Position numbers and translations under genes: made by a program. A DNA stretch of 64,000 bases from Streptomyces sp. Edi2 (GTDB lineage: Bacteria; Actinomycetota; Actinomycetes; Streptomycetales; Streptomycetaceae), in the NCBI RefSeq assembly GCF_040253635.1, contig NZ_JBEJGX010000003.1, positions 7,093,501 to 7,157,500 on the forward strand, read 5' to 3'. Positions 63,964 to 64,000 of the stretch are shown here, in pieces. The notes below the pieces were generated by a model that made no database searches, was not told the DNA's origin, and worked only from the letters and a program-made list of their open reading frames with translations. Each line of letters opens with the position of its first letter. Within the stretch, counting starts at the first letter, position 1.

Positions 63964-64000
63964 TCAACCACCGCCGCCGCAGCCGCCGCCCCCGCAGCTG
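63964..64000 (-). CDS. C-terminal end of a Gly/Cys-rich-tailed protein, probably a second TIGR04222-type gene (partial)
   Basis: On the minus strand the last 37 bases encode SCGGGGCGGGG followed by TGA (stop at 63964-63966). Tails of alternating Gly runs and Cys close many TIGR04222-family proteins, and a family member lies immediately downstream, so a tandem pair is likely. The rest of the gene is outside the window. Confidence 0.5.
   Translation of the reverse strand, partial: SCGGGGCGGGG

Overview
The window is a stretch of actinobacterial chromosome, almost certainly from a Streptomyces. GC content is very high, GTG starts are frequent, and the genes include the sporulation regulator whiI, a gamma-butyrolactone (GBL) type afsA/receptor pair, xylFGH next to a ROK regulator, dxs, a 904-residue aconitase and the actinobacterial heme genes hemE/hemG/hemQ. 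From memory, the order arcA-argF ... murA-type gene-acnA ... ngcEFG-rok7B7-xylFGH-dxs ... fadBA ... whiI-hemE-hemG-hemQ follows the S. coelicolor chromosome around SCO5975-SCO6042. That correspondence is recollection, not a computed alignment.

Layout. 1-1640: debris, the tail of an unrecognised Cys-containing protein joined to a 5'-truncated, twice-frameshifted polynucleotide kinase-phosphatase (Pnkp) ligase domain. 1766-4170: arginine deiminase and ornithine carbamoyltransferase. 4196-5104: a RsbW-like ATPase with an acidic repeat insert of about 170 residues in its ATP lid. 5483-8676 and 13688-17545: two arms of an aromatic acyl-CoA pathway that resembles the aerobic 2-aminobenzoyl-CoA route (enoyl-CoA hydratase, FAD hydroxylase/old-yellow-enzyme fusion, aryl-CoA ligase, PaaX regulator, acyl-CoA dehydrogenase). 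Between the arms, 8797-13662 holds a signalling cassette: AfsA-type synthase, ArpA/ScbR-type receptor, zinc-free MDR reductase, second TetR regulator and HAD phosphatase. Each of its three control regions carries a related palindromic operator with the core ACCATGYGG.

17666-26825 is a mixed region: glyoxalase-like protein, small glycine-zipper protein, secreted serine hydrolase, HTH-MurA fusion, DUF1648/GntR(YtrA) operon with a perfect operator, ECF sigma factor with SnoaL-like tail, DUF4232 secreted protein, and a hydrolase preceded by a possible leader peptide. 27260-29974 is aconitase under a MarR-type palindrome and a DtxR/DmdR-like iron box. 30089-42738 is a carbohydrate region: secreted GH92 alpha-mannosidase, an NgcEFG-type ABC importer, the ROK regulator Rok7B7 and the XylFGH importer, with candidate LacI-type and DasR-type operators.

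42954-53758 holds core and housekeeping genes: dxs (isoprenoid precursors), an amino-acid permease, a NYN-domain protein, the fatty-acid oxidation pair fadA-fadB, a lipoprotein, RNase D-like exonuclease and whiI with a candidate sigma-WhiG promoter. 54097-61141 is the heme neighbourhood: DUF3000 protein, hemE, a CoA-disulfide-reductase-like flavoprotein, a thiolase, hemG and hemQ. 61247-64000 holds a secreted Tap-like peptidase and one complete plus one edge-truncated TIGR04222-type protein. No rRNA, tRNA, CRISPR array, insertion sequence or prophage was seen.
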